IMG/VR virus record: IMGVR_UViG_3300044722_000002
Location: 1-64,000 of that record
DNA from: a virus
DNA length: 64,000 bases
Strand: one strand, 5' to 3'
In this document: one piece after another, positions 1 to 7,881 of the stretch
Numbering within the stretch: the stretch's first letter is position 1
Layout of the letters: each line of letters begins with the position of its first letter
Notes under the pieces: generated by a model
Told to the model about the DNA's origin: nothing
The model's input: the letters and a program-made list of their open reading frames with translations, nothing else
The model's database searches: none
Made by a program: the position numbers and the translations under genes

Positions 1-132
1 CAGAATGCTGGCTCATTCACCGCTTTTTTGAAGAAGAAAATGGGCGGTACAAGTAAGGGTGCGGGAATGGCCGGAACTGAAGGTAAAGGACTAGTCGGGG
101 CCGAAGGTGGCGGGGGAATGGAGTCGCTTTGA
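1..132 (+). CDS. C-terminal fragment of a phage protein
   Basis: An open frame runs from the first base to a TGA at 130-132 and gives 43 residues with no start inside the window. The tail is Gly-rich and ends in MESL. Its stop overlaps the TTG start of the next gene (TTGA), which indicates translational coupling and supports a real gene. It precedes connector-like genes, so a head or neck protein is likely. The fragment is too short to assign. Confidence 0.7.
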   Translation, partial: QNAGSFTAFLKKKMGGTSKGAGMAGTEGKGLVGAEGGGGMESL

Positions 133-794
133 GTCTTTTGCCAAACGTCATCATACGACAGGCCTACGCACGCATTGGCGCGTATGAAGGGGACGCGGCT
201 GATATTTCCACGGCATATTCGGCCGGAGTCTCGGGTCTTAATACAGAGTCGTTTCCCCTTCAGTCGATGTACGATCTACTTACTGGCGTTGAGAACGAGA
301 TCGCTACGGCGATAGCAATGAATTCTGAAAACGTTTTACGTGCCGTAATCCATGATACTGTACCGGTAGCCTCAGGAGGGCTCGTCCCTACGGTTGGATC
401 AAGTTCCGCTACGGCGAAGATCATTGGAGTCTGGGGGCAGGTAAGAGACGCGGCGTCGCCTTTTACCGAACTGACTGAAGGGTTGAATGAAGATGAGATA
501 CGAACCGTTAACCAGAGTTCAGTGTTTATTTCCAGTTACTATGGTTACATCGTTCGTCCACCGCGAATTTACGCTACGGTTGCGAACATGCTGATCGATT
601 GCTGTGTGTTCGATCTCCCTGCGAGACAGGCAGCTATCAATGCAAACGGAGCCCTGCTATTTCCAATGGCACAGAATGCTTATTTTGACGGTCTAATGAG
701 TGGACTGAAGAACGAAGATCCGCTCTACGCGAATCTTTCAAACGAATTCACTAAACCTTATGAATCATGGCTACAGTCACAACGAGGTGTGTAA
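129..794 (+). CDS. Hypothetical virion protein, possible head-tail connector
   Basis: 221 residues from a TTG start that overlaps the previous stop. Mostly soluble and mixed alpha/beta, with no signal peptide or membrane segment. It abuts the next gene with no gap, in an operon that leads to the large tail protein. The position between portal-side genes and the tail protein suggests a neck or adaptor component. That role is inferred from context; I do not recognise the family from motifs. Confidence 0.75.
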   Translation: MSLLPNVIIRQAYARIGAYEGDAADISTAYSAGVSGLNTESFPLQSMYDLLTGVENEIATAIAMNSENVLRAVIHDTVPVASGGLVPTVGSSSATAKIIGVWGQVRDAASPFTELTEGLNEDEIRTVNQSSVFISSYYGYIVRPPRIYATVANMLIDCCVFDLPARQAAINANGALLFPMAQNAYFDGLMSGLKNEDPLYANLSNEFTKPYESWLQSQRGV

Positions 795-1349
795 TTGACC
801 TACGCGGAGATCAGGGAACGTATTCTTCAGGGAGCAGTGAGAGGGGTTGTCCCACTTCCGCCCCTGGATCGCATTCGAGCGTTGATTGACGGATCGTTTT
901 TTCAGATCAACTCACAGACAGCGGAAGCCTTTGCTGCCGACGAATCAAGACGAGAACTTTTAAGAGCAACCAAAACCCTTACTTTCACTGCTGGCACGAC
1001 CGCCCTTCCGAGCGACGCGTTAAAGAAGTTTATCTTTGACGCGACTTTCGTTGAAACGTCCAACCCAAGTAGGCGGTATGCCTTTCGTCAATGGCCCGCT
1101 TATTTAAGGAGCGCGGACAAGCGGTTAGGTTATTGGTCAACCATTGGAGAGACTGTCGGAGCAAAGGTTCCAACCTCGGCTGCTCCGTTATCCGGGAGCG
1201 TCTCGCTCACCTGTGCGTGCTCCCCGGCAGTCCCGGTAACCGAAACCGATCCCTACATTGCCCCGGATGATTTTATTCCTGAACTTATCGACACGGGAAT
1301 AGATTTCATTCGTGGCGCGCTCCTTGCCAAAGCAGCGGAGACCGCCTAG
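795..1349 (+). CDS. Putative tail tube A/adaptor-like protein
   Basis: 184 residues from a TTG start placed directly after the TAA of the previous gene. The N-terminus (MTYAEIRERIL) is helical and the rest is mixed. Size and place, immediately before an 870-residue tail protein, match the gp11/gp12 arrangement of T7-like podoviruses, where gp11 is about 200 residues. The match is positional, not motif-based. The stop overlaps the GTG start of the next gene by one base. Confidence 0.65.
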   Translation: MTYAEIRERILQGAVRGVVPLPPLDRIRALIDGSFFQINSQTAEAFAADESRRELLRATKTLTFTAGTTALPSDALKKFIFDATFVETSNPSRRYAFRQWPAYLRSADKRLGYWSTIGETVGAKVPTSAAPLSGSVSLTCACSPAVPVTETDPYIAPDDFIPELIDTGIDFIRGALLAKAAETA

Positions 1350-3961
1350 TGGAAAAGATCGTCCTTCCGGCCAACGTCTATCGTCCCACCTCAACCAGAA
1401 CAGGAATGTCCGGCGTTACCATGCTGCGCATGCAGAACATGATCCTTGCCGGTGGTGGAGGGAACGACGGAGATGATATTTATCTTCAGTGCTACAAAGG
1501 TTCCCTTGATCTAGACGAGACTATCGAGACGCTTGATCTCACTGGAACGCTGACGGCTTCGATAGGCGATCTGCAAATTGTCGGCTCAGGTACGTTGTTC
1601 ACTATCGAACTTCGTTCAGGGCAGATGTTTTTTGCGGGTGACGACATGTTCATGGTCAACACCGTGATCGATGATACTCATTTGACTGTTTACCGTGGGC
1701 CGATCTCTGCGTTGGTTGCAAGTACAGGTGAGCGGCTGTCAATACTGTTTGAAATAAACCGCCAGCGCGGAACGATGTCACAAGGGAACGCCGTAGAGTT
1801 TGATAAAGGTACGATCATCGGAACGGGATGGGGGACACTTCGTCTCAACGGTGCGGAGCTGGATACAGTAACTCCGATAAACGAACCCAAAGGAGTTGGT
1901 ACTGGTGCAGACGATAACACCGTGGGAACGGTGACTTGGAACAATCCAGGTAACATCACCACTTCAGGAGGGAGCGGAGCGGACTGTGCGCCTGCCGATG
2001 CGGAGATCACCCACTATCTCAAGGGCACAAACTGTGGATTCAGTGCTATTCCCGGTGGGGCAACGATCACCGGAATCTCCGTGGCGATCAGAAAACAAGT
2101 TACCGGAGCAACCACGGAGACCGTAAGTGATAGTCGAGTAAGTATTGTCAAAGCGGACGGCTCTATCGGTACGACAAACCGGGCAAGTTTAGTCTCGTGG
2201 CCAGCGACTTACGCTTACACAATCTACGGCGGACAGGATGATCTCTGGGATGAAGCGTGGGCTCCGGCGGACTTTGCCGATGCAGACGTTGGCGCGGTTA
2301 TCTCCGCTACCGTAGCTGATCCCGGAGGAGACCTGGCTACTTTGAACGTGGAGTACATGTTTCTCACTGTGTACTACACAACTTCTGGTGGAGGAATGGA
2401 CTTCACCGGCTCTCCGTTGATCGCGATCTATGACGATGTAAACCAGACCTACGCAGTAGCTGATCTGAACTTCGCGACTCCCACTGTTGCCCCAACCCTT
2501 ACAGATGAATCCGGTGGGACAGCAGGAATGCAGGCGGGTGATTATTCGCTCCGATTAGTTCCTTCCAGCACGGTAACTCAAGGTTATGGTAATCCCGGCC
2601 CACGGGCGAATGTAAGTTTGGTTTCAGCGGACGATCAAATCGGCGTAGACGTGACTTTAGTTCCAATGGACACGGTGAGTCTACAGGACGGTTGGGACGT
2701 GTATGCAACTGAAACCTCCTCTAACCCAAACCAAGGCCCGTGGAGTTTTGTGCGCACCGTTCCTGATTCTGAGATTGATCCTTCAACGCACACGTTCAAC
2801 ATTGAGTACCTCGACGCAGAGATTGCTCGACAAGGATTATTGGATTTTGATAATGACCCCGTGCCACCCTCTGGTTTTATTGCGGTGATTGAAGGAAACC
2901 CGATGTGGGTAAGTTGTTTTGGGAGAAACAATCTTAGTCCCGGGCCGTCTTTAGTCCCCGCTAAACCGCAAAACATCGAAGCGGCCCCCGCGAACTGGAA
3001 TGTCACGTCATCTCCCCCGCAATACTTGTTAGGCGTGATTGAATCTCTAGCCAGACTCTACCTACCTACCCCAGCCTCACTACAGCAAGGCGTCTGGAAT
3101 CCGACAGGCGATCCTCTAATCCCACCATTAAGCTTACGCCCTTACTGGCACATGGGGTTTGCTGGTCCTTATCAAATAGTCTTTGCGTTGGGGTGGTTAA
3201 TCGGGTATCCACACGGCGGCCCAACGAAGTCTATCGCTGACGCTGAGGATGCCAAGGCGCAATTCTTCGGCGGGTACGTTGCGGAGATAACTAAGAATTG
3301 GGTAGGTGCTCACGTCTTGGTTGGGTGGGATCAAAATCCAATGGTCAATGCGATTTGTTTTTTCCATTCAGCTGACTCGTTAAATAGTGACGGATTCTGG
3401 ACAACTAGAGTTCTAGTTTGGGGGCTGAACCAAGGCGACTGGATCGGTGACGTATTGTTGACCGACAGTACTAGGGACATGATCGTCACCGGCGTTGCGA
3501 GCGTGGACAATCAACTGGTATTTTTAGCTGGCGGGCGAACTACCGTGCGTGGAGGAATAGGCCCGGTACAAATAGATACTTTCAACTGGAACGAATCTTC
3601 TGGTAACCCGATAGACTACTATGCAGCGTGGCAGTTACAATCTGGGGGGATTCTTGATCGTAACAAATCTGTTAAGACAGCAAGGGCGAGCGGGCAGTTT
3701 ACCAACGCGGTAATCAAGCTCTATGGATTTGACAGCAACACGGCAGAGAACTTGTCTGACATCGAGGCTGGTACGAATAGTCTGGTAACACTTCCACTAA
3801 CTACGACTACGGATGTGGAAACAACAACCCGGGAGAGATTGAACATCCCTTCATTATTTACCTTCACCCCCCGAGTGAGCGGAACTTATTCAGGCTCAGG
3901 AGAGCCGGATCGGCTCAATGGGGCCGTGGTGGAATTTTTACCCTCAGGAAACAGACGATGA
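1349..3961 (+). CDS. Large tail protein, possible tail tube B/nozzle-like
   Basis: 870 residues from a GTG start. The N-terminal two thirds is rich in Gly, Thr, Ser and Asp with alternating hydrophobic residues, typical of beta-rich virion proteins. The C-terminal part is more aromatic. No enzymatic motif is evident. Length and place resemble T7 gp12 (about 790 residues) following the smaller tube protein, so a tail nozzle is the best guess. The end overlaps the next gene by four bases (ATGA). Confidence 0.65.
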   Translation: MEKIVLPANVYRPTSTRTGMSGVTMLRMQNMILAGGGGNDGDDIYLQCYKGSLDLDETIETLDLTGTLTASIGDLQIVGSGTLFTIELRSGQMFFAGDDMFMVNTVIDDTHLTVYRGPISALVASTGERLSILFEINRQRGTMSQGNAVEFDKGTIIGTGWGTLRLNGAELDTVTPINEPKGVGTGADDNTVGTVTWNNPGNITTSGGSGADCAPADAEITHYLKGTNCGFSAIPGGATITGISVAIRKQVTGATTETVSDSRVSIVKADGSIGTTNRASLVSWPATYAYTIYGGQDDLWDEAWAPADFADADVGAVISATVADPGGDLATLNVEYMFLTVYYTTSGGGMDFTGSPLIAIYDDVNQTYAVADLNFATPTVAPTLTDESGGTAGMQAGDYSLRLVPSSTVTQGYGNPGPRANVSLVSADDQIGVDVTLVPMDTVSLQDGWDVYATETSSNPNQGPWSFVRTVPDSEIDPSTHTFNIEYLDAEIARQGLLDFDNDPVPPSGFIAVIEGNPMWVSCFGRNNLSPGPSLVPAKPQNIEAAPANWNVTSSPPQYLLGVIESLARLYLPTPASLQQGVWNPTGDPLIPPLSLRPYWHMGFAGPYQIVFALGWLIGYPHGGPTKSIADAEDAKAQFFGGYVAEITKNWVGAHVLVGWDQNPMVNAICFFHSADSLNSDGFWTTRVLVWGLNQGDWIGDVLLTDSTRDMIVTGVASVDNQLVFLAGGRTTVRGGIGPVQIDTFNWNESSGNPIDYYAAWQLQSGGILDRNKSVKTARASGQFTNAVIKLYGFDSNTAENLSDIEAGTNSLVTLPLTTTTDVETTTRERLNIPSLFTFTPRVSGTYSGSGEPDRLNGAVVEFLPSGNRR

Positions 3962-4383
3962 GTTCTATCGGCGACGGCATATCGACTGACGCAATCGAGC
4001 AGAACCCGGACATTGCTCGAATCCAGGCAGCTCAACAGGGCGCGGCACTTCAATCCCAACAAGTGCGCCTCCCGGCCACGGGGTTTGTTTCCGAGCTTAA
4101 CGGGCAAGAGGGTTCACTTACACTCCAACCAGGTACTAGTAGCACGGGAGTTACGGTTAACGTCACAAACGGCGCAGGAACGATCTCCGTAGGTGTAACC
4201 GGCATTGGAGCGGGAGGGACGGTCAAATGTAACTTCGCGGCGATCATCGCTCCCACGGTAGGGGATGATTCGAGCTTAGGCTACGCGGTCGGATCGTCGT
4301 GGATAGACACCGTACTGGACGATGCGTACATCTGCTGTGACGCTACGAACGGAGCGGCGGTGTGGAAGAAAACCACCCCGTGA
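3958..4383 (+). CDS. Small fibre-like virion protein
   Basis: 141 residues. The N-terminal third is helical and Gln-rich. The middle is Gly/Thr/Val-rich beta sequence. The C-terminus has the pattern GYAVGSSWID...AYICCDAT..AAVWKK, which recurs at the ends of many phage fibre proteins. It starts inside the previous stop (ATGA) and ends inside the GTGA start of the next gene, so all three are translationally coupled. A structural role in the tail is likely; the exact role is unknown. Confidence 0.7.
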   Translation: MSSIGDGISTDAIEQNPDIARIQAAQQGAALQSQQVRLPATGFVSELNGQEGSLTLQPGTSSTGVTVNVTNGAGTISVGVTGIGAGGTVKCNFAAIIAPTVGDDSSLGYAVGSSWIDTVLDDAYICCDATNGAAVWKKTTP

Positions 4384-4859
4384 AACTGCGAATTCTCGAC
4401 CCACAGACCGATTACGATCTTTTCCACGAAGCCTACCACTGGCGCACGGTTAAACGTCGATCTCAACCCGACCGCGCTCCTTTTGAAACCTTCATTGCTA
4501 ACGACCCGCGCCAAACAGTTATAGGATTGTTTAACGACGATCTCCTTGCTGTGTTTTTGTTTTACGAGTATGAACCGTTGAGATTTGAGGGTCACTTTAC
4601 CTCGCGGCGAAGCGTTTCACGCGAAATATTAGTCGAAGGGGGGAAGCTTGTGGTTAACACCTTCCTGCAAAGCGGGGCCAAAGATATTTGCGCGTGGATA
4701 ACAATTCGCAACACTGCCTTACGGCGTTATGTCGAGGAGTTGGGGTTTCAACCAAAAGAAACCAAAGAATTCCCTTTACACTTGGTGAACAACGAGCGTA
4801 CACTGCCAACCGAGAGTAAACTGTTTGTAAAATATGCAATTAGCGAGATTCCCCCATAG
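4380..4859 (+). CDS. GNAT-like protein of the tail module
   Basis: About 159 residues from a GTG at 4380 that overlaps the previous TGA; a start 18 bases upstream is also open but has no coupling. The order of beta strands and helices, the segment DICAWITIRNTALRRYVEELGF and the length fit an N-acetyltransferase fold. T7-like podoviruses carry a similar GNAT-related protein (gp13/DUF2833 group) at the same place, after the large tail protein, where it is an internal virion or assembly factor. Acetyltransferase activity is not implied. The gene ends in a run of five C before TAG. Confidence 0.6.
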   Translation: MKLRILDPQTDYDLFHEAYHWRTVKRRSQPDRAPFETFIANDPRQTVIGLFNDDLLAVFLFYEYEPLRFEGHFTSRRSVSREILVEGGKLVVNTFLQSGAKDICAWITIRNTALRRYVEELGFQPKETKEFPLHLVNNERTLPTESKLFVKYAISEIPP

Positions 4860-5317
4860 GCCTTTCAGATTCAAAACAGAAGTCTACCCAATCGTCGGCC
4901 ACGACGAATACTTACGGCTATCAGACACCTTCTGATACGCCGGACGTTACCACTCTACGAAACACAAAGTTTGAGGTCGATCCCGGGCTCAAGGCCGAGT
5001 ACGGATCGCTGCGCAGTCGTCTAAAGTCCGGTTTTAGTCAACCTACCGGGGCTTATTACAACCCACAAGTTAAAGAGGCGATTCAGCGTTCCGGTGAAGA
5101 ACGTTTAGGGCAACAGGAAGCCCAGGCTTTCCGTGAAGGCCAGAACGATGTTAATAAGCAGAACTTCGGCAGGAACCTTGCGGTTGCCGATCTAACAAAA
5201 CCAGTCCTTACGCAGACAGGTTCAAATTCCAGCGGCACTGGAACGGTAACGCAGTCCGAGTCGCCGTGGAAAACAGCCATGAGCGTTGCTGGCGCAGCTG
5301 CACCACTAAGTCTATAG
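4856..5317 (+). CDS. Virion protein without a canonical start codon
   Basis: The frame is open from after a TAG at 4841-4843 to TAG at 5315-5317. The roughly 150-residue product looks coding: Ser/Thr-rich N-terminus, helical middle (YGSLRSRLKSGF, then a Gln/Glu-rich helix), a short small-residue-rich tail. Before an internal ATG at 5279, too near the end to matter, there is no ATG, GTG or TTG. The only start-like codon at the gene boundary is ATA at 4856, overlapping the previous TAG. The alternative is a -1 frameshift on the ATTCCCCCA sequence that ends the GNAT gene. It lies in the structural operon, so an ejection or tail role is plausible. Confidence 0.6.
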   Translation: MGLSDSKQKSTQSSATTNTYGYQTPSDTPDVTTLRNTKFEVDPGLKAEYGSLRSRLKSGFSQPTGAYYNPQVKEAIQRSGEERLGQQEAQAFREGQNDVNKQNFGRNLAVADLTKPVLTQTGSNSSGTGTVTQSESPWKTAMSVAGAAAPLSL

Positions 5318-5327
5318 GAGAAACTCC

Positions 5328-6551
5328 ATGCTCGGTAATTCCTACGAACGATTTGTAACCTTTACGGATGATCGGACACTGCTGGTCACCGAGGATGTAG
5401 CTCGATTCATCCTCGCGACCGATACGGACGTTGCCACTCTTCCCTCAGCGTCGTCGTGTAACGCAGCCAGCGGGCAGCAGGTAAAATTCATCGTCAACGA
5501 CGTGACTTCCAGTTACACCCTGACCGTTGCGGTGCCTTCGGGTAATTCCATAGTAGGAAACGTCAGCCTCACTCCCGGACGCGGGTGTTTCGCGATCAGT
5601 GATGGGCAGGCAACGTGGACACTTATCGGACCCTCCGGGGTTGGTGGAGCAGGATCGGTCGTTGAATCGGACTTCTCTTTTACTGACATCACTACGGCGA
5701 ATGCTACGAGTTCAATTCACGGGTTAATGCCGAAATTGACTCCCGGGGTCGCTACGGCGAGTCAACCAGTTACGCTTGGATCAAGCAAGGAACTGGACAC
5801 GTTATTACTCGGTAATCTGGCTGCTTTTGATGCTTCTCTTGACGTTGCAGGGTTAGCAGCAGCACAGGGTGGAGCGATAGCTTTTACCGGCGGAACGTCG
5901 AGCACGGCAGGGAACGCCGGTGGCGCGGTTAGTATAACTGGTGGGACGCCCGGCGCAACCGGGATCGGTGGAGCGGTAACTGTCACTGGAGCGGTTGGCG
6001 GGGCCACGTCCGGCGTTGGCGGCGCAGCCACGTTCAGAGGCGGAGCGGGGACTGCCGGAAACTCTGCTGGTGGCGTAGCTTCTCTAACCGGAGGGGCAGG
6101 ACAAGGCTCTGCTGCTGGCGGCATCTCTAAGACCGTTGGTGGAGCAGGCGGGGCTACCGGGGTAGGTGGAGCGGCCCAACTTACGGGAGGGGCGGGGGGC
6201 GCAACTTCCGGTACTGGGGGAGCAGTGTCCATTGCGGGCGGCGCGGGAACCAACGGAAACGCAACCGGGGGAGCGGTGGCGATCAACGGTGGAGCTTTGA
6301 ACGGATCGGGCGCAAACGGCTCAGTCACTATTCAGTCTGCCTACGCTCCCGTTGCCGGGGGTGGAACCTCAGCCGCGATTCTTTGTTCAAGCACGGCACT
6401 GCTTGGTGTTTACTTTGGCACCGGAACTCCTACCTTCTCAGCGGCCAAGGGTTCACTTTACGTTAAGACCGACGCCTCGACTTCGGCCACGCGGCTTTTT
6501 ATAGCCAGTGATGCAGTTGGGACTTGGACACCGTTCACTTCGGCGGCTTAA
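5328..6551 (+). CDS. Gly-rich repetitive tail fibre protein
   Basis: 407 residues, preceded by AGGAG 6 nt before the ATG. The N-terminal 110 residues are a globular beta domain. Residues about 185-335 consist of degenerate repeats of the type GGAG..G..GGAV, rich in Gly, Ala, Thr and Ser, which suggests a glycine-rich helical bundle or collagen-like shaft. The last 60 residues (GSLYVKTD...ATRLFIASD..GTWTPF) resemble C-terminal tips of phage fibres. Probably a receptor-binding or fibre protein. A highly repetitive GC-rich DNA segment underlies the shaft. Confidence 0.8.
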   Translation: MLGNSYERFVTFTDDRTLLVTEDVARFILATDTDVATLPSASSCNAASGQQVKFIVNDVTSSYTLTVAVPSGNSIVGNVSLTPGRGCFAISDGQATWTLIGPSGVGGAGSVVESDFSFTDITTANATSSIHGLMPKLTPGVATASQPVTLGSSKELDTLLLGNLAAFDASLDVAGLAAAQGGAIAFTGGTSSTAGNAGGAVSITGGTPGATGIGGAVTVTGAVGGATSGVGGAATFRGGAGTAGNSAGGVASLTGGAGQGSAAGGISKTVGGAGGATGVGGAAQLTGGAGGATSGTGGAVSIAGGAGTNGNATGGAVAINGGALNGSGANGSVTIQSAYAPVAGGGTSAAILCSSTALLGVYFGTGTPTFSAAKGSLYVKTDASTSATRLFIASDAVGTWTPFTSAA

Positions 6552-6728
6552 ATGAACATTTACGAACAATACGGACGGCTGATGGAAGCCTACGAACGAG
6601 AGTGTGAAGCGCACCGGCAGACAGTCGGCGTCTTACGCTCCCTGAAAAACGACGAGATTACAATCGAAAAGATTGTTGTTACGAACGATAACAAGTGGGC
6701 CATCACTGACGATTCACCTGCAAACTAA
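6552..6728 (+). CDS. Small hypothetical protein in fibre operon
   Basis: 58 residues, starting at the ATG directly after the TAA of the fibre gene. Charged and helical in the first half (MNIYEQYGRLMEAYEREC), then beta-like. No membrane segment or cysteine motif. The tight junction upstream and the good ribosome site of the next gene downstream support it as an operon member. Function unknown; possibly a fibre chaperone or minor fibre protein. Confidence 0.6.
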   Translation: MNIYEQYGRLMEAYERECEAHRQTVGVLRSLKNDEITIEKIVVTNDNKWAITDDSPAN

Positions 6729-6743
6729 TTGGAGGATTTCCCC

Positions 6744-7433
6744 ATGCTCAATACTTCTTACGAAGTCGATATCACTACGCTAGTTGACTACACGGGTTTA
6801 CGTACCACGAACCTGATTAAAGTCAGCGCGGCGGCCACTGCGTCGCGGACGATAACGCTTCCTCTCGCTCGGGAGAGTGATCAGATATTCGTCTACAATG
6901 CTTCCGCGTACCAGGCGACTATCGCGGTACAGTCGGGAGACACGCTTGTTGGCCCGACAACTCTTCCGTCCGGAGCCACGGCGGAATTCCAGGCCTCTGC
7001 TCAGTCCGTGTGGTACAGCTTCGGTAGTGCTGGGTTAGGTAGCCTGATTTCCTTCCGACAAGTTTGTCCGGTAACCGCGTTTACCGATGGAGGTTCAACT
7101 TCGGGAACGCTGGTGCTCGGGGTAACGATCCCCGCCGGCGCGGTGTACGCACGAACGCTCTTGAGTGGGCTGGTAGGGTTCACCGGTGACGTAAGCGCGA
7201 CTGCGACTTTAGGCGACGGTTCTGACGTAGATCGTTACAACACAGGCACCCCGAACGTGTTTGTAACTGCCGCTCAAGGTGTTGATGCCGGAGTTCCTTC
7301 AGGCACGTTGTTCCATAACGCAGCCATTGCGACCGTGACGCTGACTGTAACTTCAAACTCCGACTTCACACTGGTCAAAACGGCAGCCTTGGGCAGTGTG
7401 AACGTTACGATGTTTTACTATTCACCGTTCTAG
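6744..7433 (+). CDS. Tail fibre/virion structural protein
   Basis: 229 residues from the ATG at 6744, which has GGAGG nine bases upstream. A TTG at 6729 is in frame but lies upstream of the ribosome site, so it is rejected. Thr/Ser/Ala-rich beta sequence throughout, no enzyme motifs. Its N-terminus (YEVDITTLVDYTG) parallels that of the Gly-rich fibre at 5328, so the two may share an attachment domain. Part of the fibre cluster. Confidence 0.7.
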   Translation: MLNTSYEVDITTLVDYTGLRTTNLIKVSAAATASRTITLPLARESDQIFVYNASAYQATIAVQSGDTLVGPTTLPSGATAEFQASAQSVWYSFGSAGLGSLISFRQVCPVTAFTDGGSTSGTLVLGVTIPAGAVYARTLLSGLVGFTGDVSATATLGDGSDVDRYNTGTPNVFVTAAQGVDAGVPSGTLFHNAAIATVTLTVTSNSDFTLVKTAALGSVNVTMFYYSPF

Positions 7434-7494
7434 GTTTCACCCCAGCGTCCCCCAGCGGCTCGTGACAACACGGGCCGCGTTGTGAGGTAACCCC

Positions 7495-7881
7495 ATGTCT
7501 CATGCACGTAAATTCTTTTCTGAGTCTGTTTCCAGCGGTACGACTACCGTAGGGGTCTCCCTTGGTTCAATCATGAGCACGGCAGGCTGGGGGTGGGAGT
7601 TGGATTCAGATAATCTAATCACAACGGTGCCTTCACTGGATTCCACTATTGGGACTGGACTAACGATTATTCCAGCGGCAATCCTTTACTTTGGTCAGGA
7701 TCAGTACGTGAGAGACGCGGCGGCAGCGGGGCCCCCAAGACTGTACAAAGGCGTACCAGCAGTAGCGGGCCAACCGTTCGACGTAGTTGAGTATTGTCGA
7801 GGCCTTGTGGATATCTATTCTGTGTTTGTCTACTCTCCCGGCGGCGCGCAGGAACTACAGATTGTTTTCAAAGGAACCTAA
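7495..7881 (+). CDS. Small virion protein upstream of tailspike
   Basis: 128 residues, with GAGG ahead of the ATG. Beta-rich and Gly/Thr-rich with no cysteine or membrane pattern. Its TAA is followed at once by the TTG start of the tailspike gene, so they form one unit. A role as a fibre connector or baseplate decoration is inferred from place only. Confidence 0.65.
   Translation: MSHARKFFSESVSSGTTTVGVSLGSIMSTAGWGWELDSDNLITTVPSLDSTIGTGLTIIPAAILYFGQDQYVRDAAAAGPPRLYKGVPAVAGQPFDVVEYCRGLVDIYSVFVYSPGGAQELQIVFKGT

Noticed and set aside
5762-6328. Pro/Ala-rich open frame on the minus strand, opposite the Gly-rich fibre
   Set aside because: It is the complement of the GGx repeat region; low complexity and no ribosome site.
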